From NCBI GenBank assembly GCA_029561345.1, contig JAKQJC010000034.1:186001-250000 (forward strand): DNA of 64,000 nt, written 5' to 3'. Positions 61,983 to 64,000 of this stretch are shown here, piece by piece. The DNA comes from Chloroflexota bacterium (lineage in GTDB: Bacteria; Chloroflexota; Anaerolineae; Anaerolineales; Anaerolineaceae). Position 1 is the stretch's first letter, and each line of letters begins with the position of its first letter. Under the pieces are notes generated by a model, which did not search any database, was not told the DNA's origin, and saw only the letters and a program-made list of their open reading frames with translations. The position numbers and the translations under genes are program-made.

Positions 61983-62300
61983 TGTTTCGGGAGGAATGTG
62001 ACTCTCGGCTTTCAATCGCTGATAAGACAGCGCCAGGGTGGCTTCAAGTTCGGCTTCCACGCCGTAATGCACGGCCACCTGTAGCGCGCAGATCAGCACA
62101 TCTTTGATTTCCTTGGCCAGCGCCTGGGGGTCGGGTTGGCCGTATTTTTCGCGCTTGATGCCGCTGCCTTCAAAATGATTGACCTTCTGAGCCAGCTCAC
62201 CTGATTCTTCAAGCAGGCGGGTCATCATCTGATAAGGATCATTGCCTTCTGGAAAACGGTGGGCAAAACCGCGGGTGATGGTTAAAAGTTGATCAAGCAT
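61971..62300 (-). CDS. MazG-like nucleotide pyrophosphohydrolase
   Basis: A 109-residue all-alpha NTP pyrophosphatase of the MazG-like group. The metal motif is spread over two helices: RLLEESGELAQKVNH near residue 28 and LAKEIKDVLICALQVAVHYG near residue 62 (ExxE and ExxD pattern). It probably hydrolyses non-canonical or modified nucleotides. ATG 62300 has AGGAG six bases before it; an in-frame GTG at 62306 overlaps that site less well. It starts right after the terminator of the upstream oxidoreductase gene. Confidence 0.85.
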   Translation of the reverse strand: MLDQLLTITRGFAHRFPEGNDPYQMMTRLLEESGELAQKVNHFEGSGIKREKYGQPDPQALAKEIKDVLICALQVAVHYGVEAELEATLALSYQRLKAESHIPPETSAQ

Positions 62301-62311
62301 GAGCACTCCTT

Positions 62312-62353
62312 AAAAAGACACTGAGCGAAAAATTCCGCTCAGTGTCTTTTTTT
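62312..62353. terminator. Terminator after the aldehyde:ferredoxin oxidoreductase gene
   Basis: An 11-bp perfect stem (62317-62327 with 62336-62346) has T runs on both strands (five T on the minus side, seven on the plus side). On the minus strand the MazG-like gene's ribosome binding site begins right after the T run, so that gene depends on readthrough or on a promoter inside the hairpin region. Confidence 0.85.
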
Positions 62354-62365
62354 GATGGTCAGAAT

Positions 62366-64000
62366 TTATTGATGCACCTGGTCATTATAGCGGGCAATCG
62401 CCTGGCGCATAAACGACTCGTCAAAGGGACCGGCAGGGGAGGGGGTTTCGTATATACGGTCCGGCAGCTGCAGTTTGGCCGGGTCGAATCCCTCGCGGAC
62501 CTTGAATTCGTATTTAAGGCGCAGGGTTTCAACCCCCACGCGGGTGAAATCTTCGGCGGTCCAGGTGGAGCCGAGGGCGGCAAGCGCTTTGATGATGGTT
62601 TCGGGCGTGTAAATGTTGCGCGCGAAAAGGCAGATGGTCAGGCTGGTAAGCACCTGGCGCCAGCGTTCTTCTTCCAGCAGGCTGTCGGCAACGCCATCCG
62701 GGGTCAGGACGGCATCCTTCTTGCCAACAACTTTCTGGTCGAGGCTGTAACCGGCGCTGTCGAGGTGGCTGTGGCGGGCGCCAGTGGCGTAGCCCAGATA
62801 ACAACCGGGGCCGGTGTGGTAGCCGGGCATTTCGTTGCCGCCAAAAGCCAGAGAGAATTCAGCGCCGCCGTAGATGGAAGCGGCATGGTCAGAGCCGTGA
62901 GCCATGGCTTTATACAGGTCGGTGGGCTGCGATACAATGCGTTTGACCGCTTCCATGTAGGTGGCGAAATCGCCCCATTTGAGCGCCAGTCCATCCGTAT
63001 CCTGCAGGGTGATCAGCTTCTTTTCCAGGGCTTCTGTGGCCCAGGCCAGGCAGACACCGGTACTGATGGCATCCAGGCCTTGAACTTCGATTTCATCCAT
63101 CACCTGCAGCATGCCGACCGGATCGCCGATGCCCAGCAGGCTGCCGATGGCATAGATCAATTCATGGTCGTAACCCACCATGACGGTCTTATAGAAATAG
63201 GGATCATTGGGATAGGGCAGGCGAATGGCGGCCAGGTGAATGCAGGCCACCGGGCAGTGGGCGCAGGCCACGCGGCGGCCCAGATAGTTGGCAGCGAGGG
63301 ACTCGCCAGAGATGGCTTCAGCGCCTTCAAACTGGCCGCTCTGCAGGTTGCGGGTGGGCAGGCCGCCGATGGCATTCAGGGGCTGCACGTTGACAGGCGT
63401 GCCCAGCTGGTGATATTTTTTCATCAGGCTGGATTCGGTGGCCGTTTTGAATATTTCATCATAGGCCGTGCGGAAAGCCGGACGGTCCGCTACAGCCAGC
63501 GAGCGTCTGCCGGTGACGACGAGGGCTTTCAGGTTTTTGCTGCCGAACACCGCGCCCAGGCCCAAACGGCCGAAATGGCGGTAAGTTTCGGTGATCACGG
63601 AGGCATATGAAATTTGTTTTTCACCGGCGCGGCCAATACGCATGATGGTGCGGATGCCGCTGCCGGGGGTGAGCTGGCGCAGCACGGAACCGGTGGCAAA
63701 GCTGTTGCGCATGCCCCAGAGGGCAGTGGCATCGCGGAAATGCACCCGGTCGCCATCCACCTCAATGAAGATGGGATGTTCGCTGCGGCCGCGGATGACG
63801 ATGGCACCGTAGCCGGCCATGCGGATGGCCACGGCGCTGCGCCCGCCGGCATGGCTTTCGCCCAGGTTGCCGGTGTGGGGTGATTTGAACATGGCCACGG
63901 TTTTGGAAGCCAGGGGATAGTAACCCACCAGCGGGCCAATGGCAAAAATGATGGGGTTTTCAGGCCCCAGCGGGTCAGCCCCGGCGGGACATTCTTCCAT
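62366..64000 (-). CDS. Aldehyde:ferredoxin oxidoreductase family protein, 5' part outside window
   Basis: The C-terminal 544 residues of a tungsten or molybdenum-bis-pterin oxidoreductase of the AOR family; the gene begins beyond base 64000. Members oxidise aldehydes to acids and reduce ferredoxin in anaerobes. Visible motifs: ADPLGPENPIIFAIGPL and HTGNLGESHAGGRSAVAIRMAGYGAIV at the start of the fragment, FGRLGLGAVFGSKNLKALVV, and the [4Fe-4S] ligands CAHCPVACIH with a further Cys in LTICLFARNIYTPE. The Met coded at the very edge (63998-64000) is internal, since family proteins extend upstream. This tungstopterin-type enzyme is unrelated to the xanthine dehydrogenase-type hydroxylases at 20-41 kb. 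Confidence 0.93.
   Translation of the reverse strand: MEECPAGADPLGPENPIIFAIGPLVGYYPLASKTVAMFKSPHTGNLGESHAGGRSAVAIRMAGYGAIVIRGRSEHPIFIEVDGDRVHFRDATALWGMRNSFATGSVLRQLTPGSGIRTIMRIGRAGEKQISYASVITETYRHFGRLGLGAVFGSKNLKALVVTGRRSLAVADRPAFRTAYDEIFKTATESSLMKKYHQLGTPVNVQPLNAIGGLPTRNLQSGQFEGAEAISGESLAANYLGRRVACAHCPVACIHLAAIRLPYPNDPYFYKTVMVGYDHELIYAIGSLLGIGDPVGMLQVMDEIEVQGLDAISTGVCLAWATEALEKKLITLQDTDGLALKWGDFATYMEAVKRIVSQPTDLYKAMAHGSDHAASIYGGAEFSLAFGGNEMPGYHTGPGCYLGYATGARHSHLDSAGYSLDQKVVGKKDAVLTPDGVADSLLEEERWRQVLTSLTICLFARNIYTPETIIKALAALGSTWTAEDFTRVGVETLRLKYEFKVREGFDPAKLQLPDRIYETPSPAGPFDESFMRQAIARYNDQVHQ

Noticed and set aside
62342..63610. A 422-codon open frame antisense to the aldehyde:ferredoxin oxidoreductase gene
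   Set aside because: It begins inside the terminator and shows only the Gly/Ala/His-rich composition typical of shadow frames.

Overview
This window looks like a chromosomal segment of a GC-rich anaerobic bacterium of the Chloroflexota, probably class Anaerolineae. That assignment is an inference from several traits: membrane-anchored TPR proteins with Pro-Thr linkers, a MalT-type LuxR regulator, an FGE-sulfatase-fold lipid-side protein, DUF4230, DUF4350 and DUF4405 proteins, a membrane-bound alpha-2-macroglobulin, an aldehyde:ferredoxin oxidoreductase and F420 biosynthesis. No insertion sequence, phage gene or CRISPR array was seen.

Layout. 1-1634 (minus): amino-acid ABC transporter (permease cut by the window edge, plus lipoprotein binding protein). 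1841-2117: a compact divergent promoter region with a possible leaderless 30-codon gene. 2151-4719: two paralogous TPR proteins. 4759-6868: CIRCE-controlled groES-groEL. 7084-7992 (minus): a DUF4405-like membrane cytochrome with a Cys-rich tail. 8366-13320: a large alpha-2-macroglobulin broken into two frames. 13444-15956 (minus): S49 protease plus DUF4350 protein. 16106-17695 (minus): P5C dehydrogenase. 17930-19996: FGE-fold protein and DUF4230 protein. 20060: tRNA-Gly(CCC).

20241-44050 is the most notable part: about 24 kb, all on the plus strand, with mostly overlapping start and stop codons. It holds three molybdenum hydroxylases of the xanthine dehydrogenase family, each with a different gene-fusion layout. 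With them are the accessory set typical of selenium-dependent molybdenum hydroxylases (SsnA-like amidohydrolase, XdhC, YqeB, a YqeC-MocA fusion and a second MocA). Interleaved are the F420 tail-building genes (cofE, cofD, cofC), an F420:NADPH oxidoreductase (npdG), an F420-type LLM oxidoreductase, a hotdog thioesterase, a 2H phosphoesterase, a Nudix hydrolase and a manganese pyrophosphatase. The likely logic is hydroxylation and deamination or ring opening of an N-heterocycle or similar compound, with electrons handled through FAD/FeS subunits and F420, and local production of both unusual cofactors. The substrate cannot be read from the sequence.

44148-64000: a dCache-PAS-GGDEF diguanylate cyclase; an ABC-2 exporter operon (permease fused to a YhfC-like intramembrane protease) with its regulator and a tandem operator; an ABM monooxygenase-like protein with an iron-type alcohol dehydrogenase; a putative membrane-anchored HExxH peptidase; an acyl-ACP thioesterase; a second ABC-2 exporter; a lipoprotein; a MalT-type regulator; a 585-bp gene-free stretch with two diverged copies of a hairpin element; three overlapping genes ending in a glycosyltransferase; a MazG-like protein; and the 3' part of an aldehyde:ferredoxin oxidoreductase gene.
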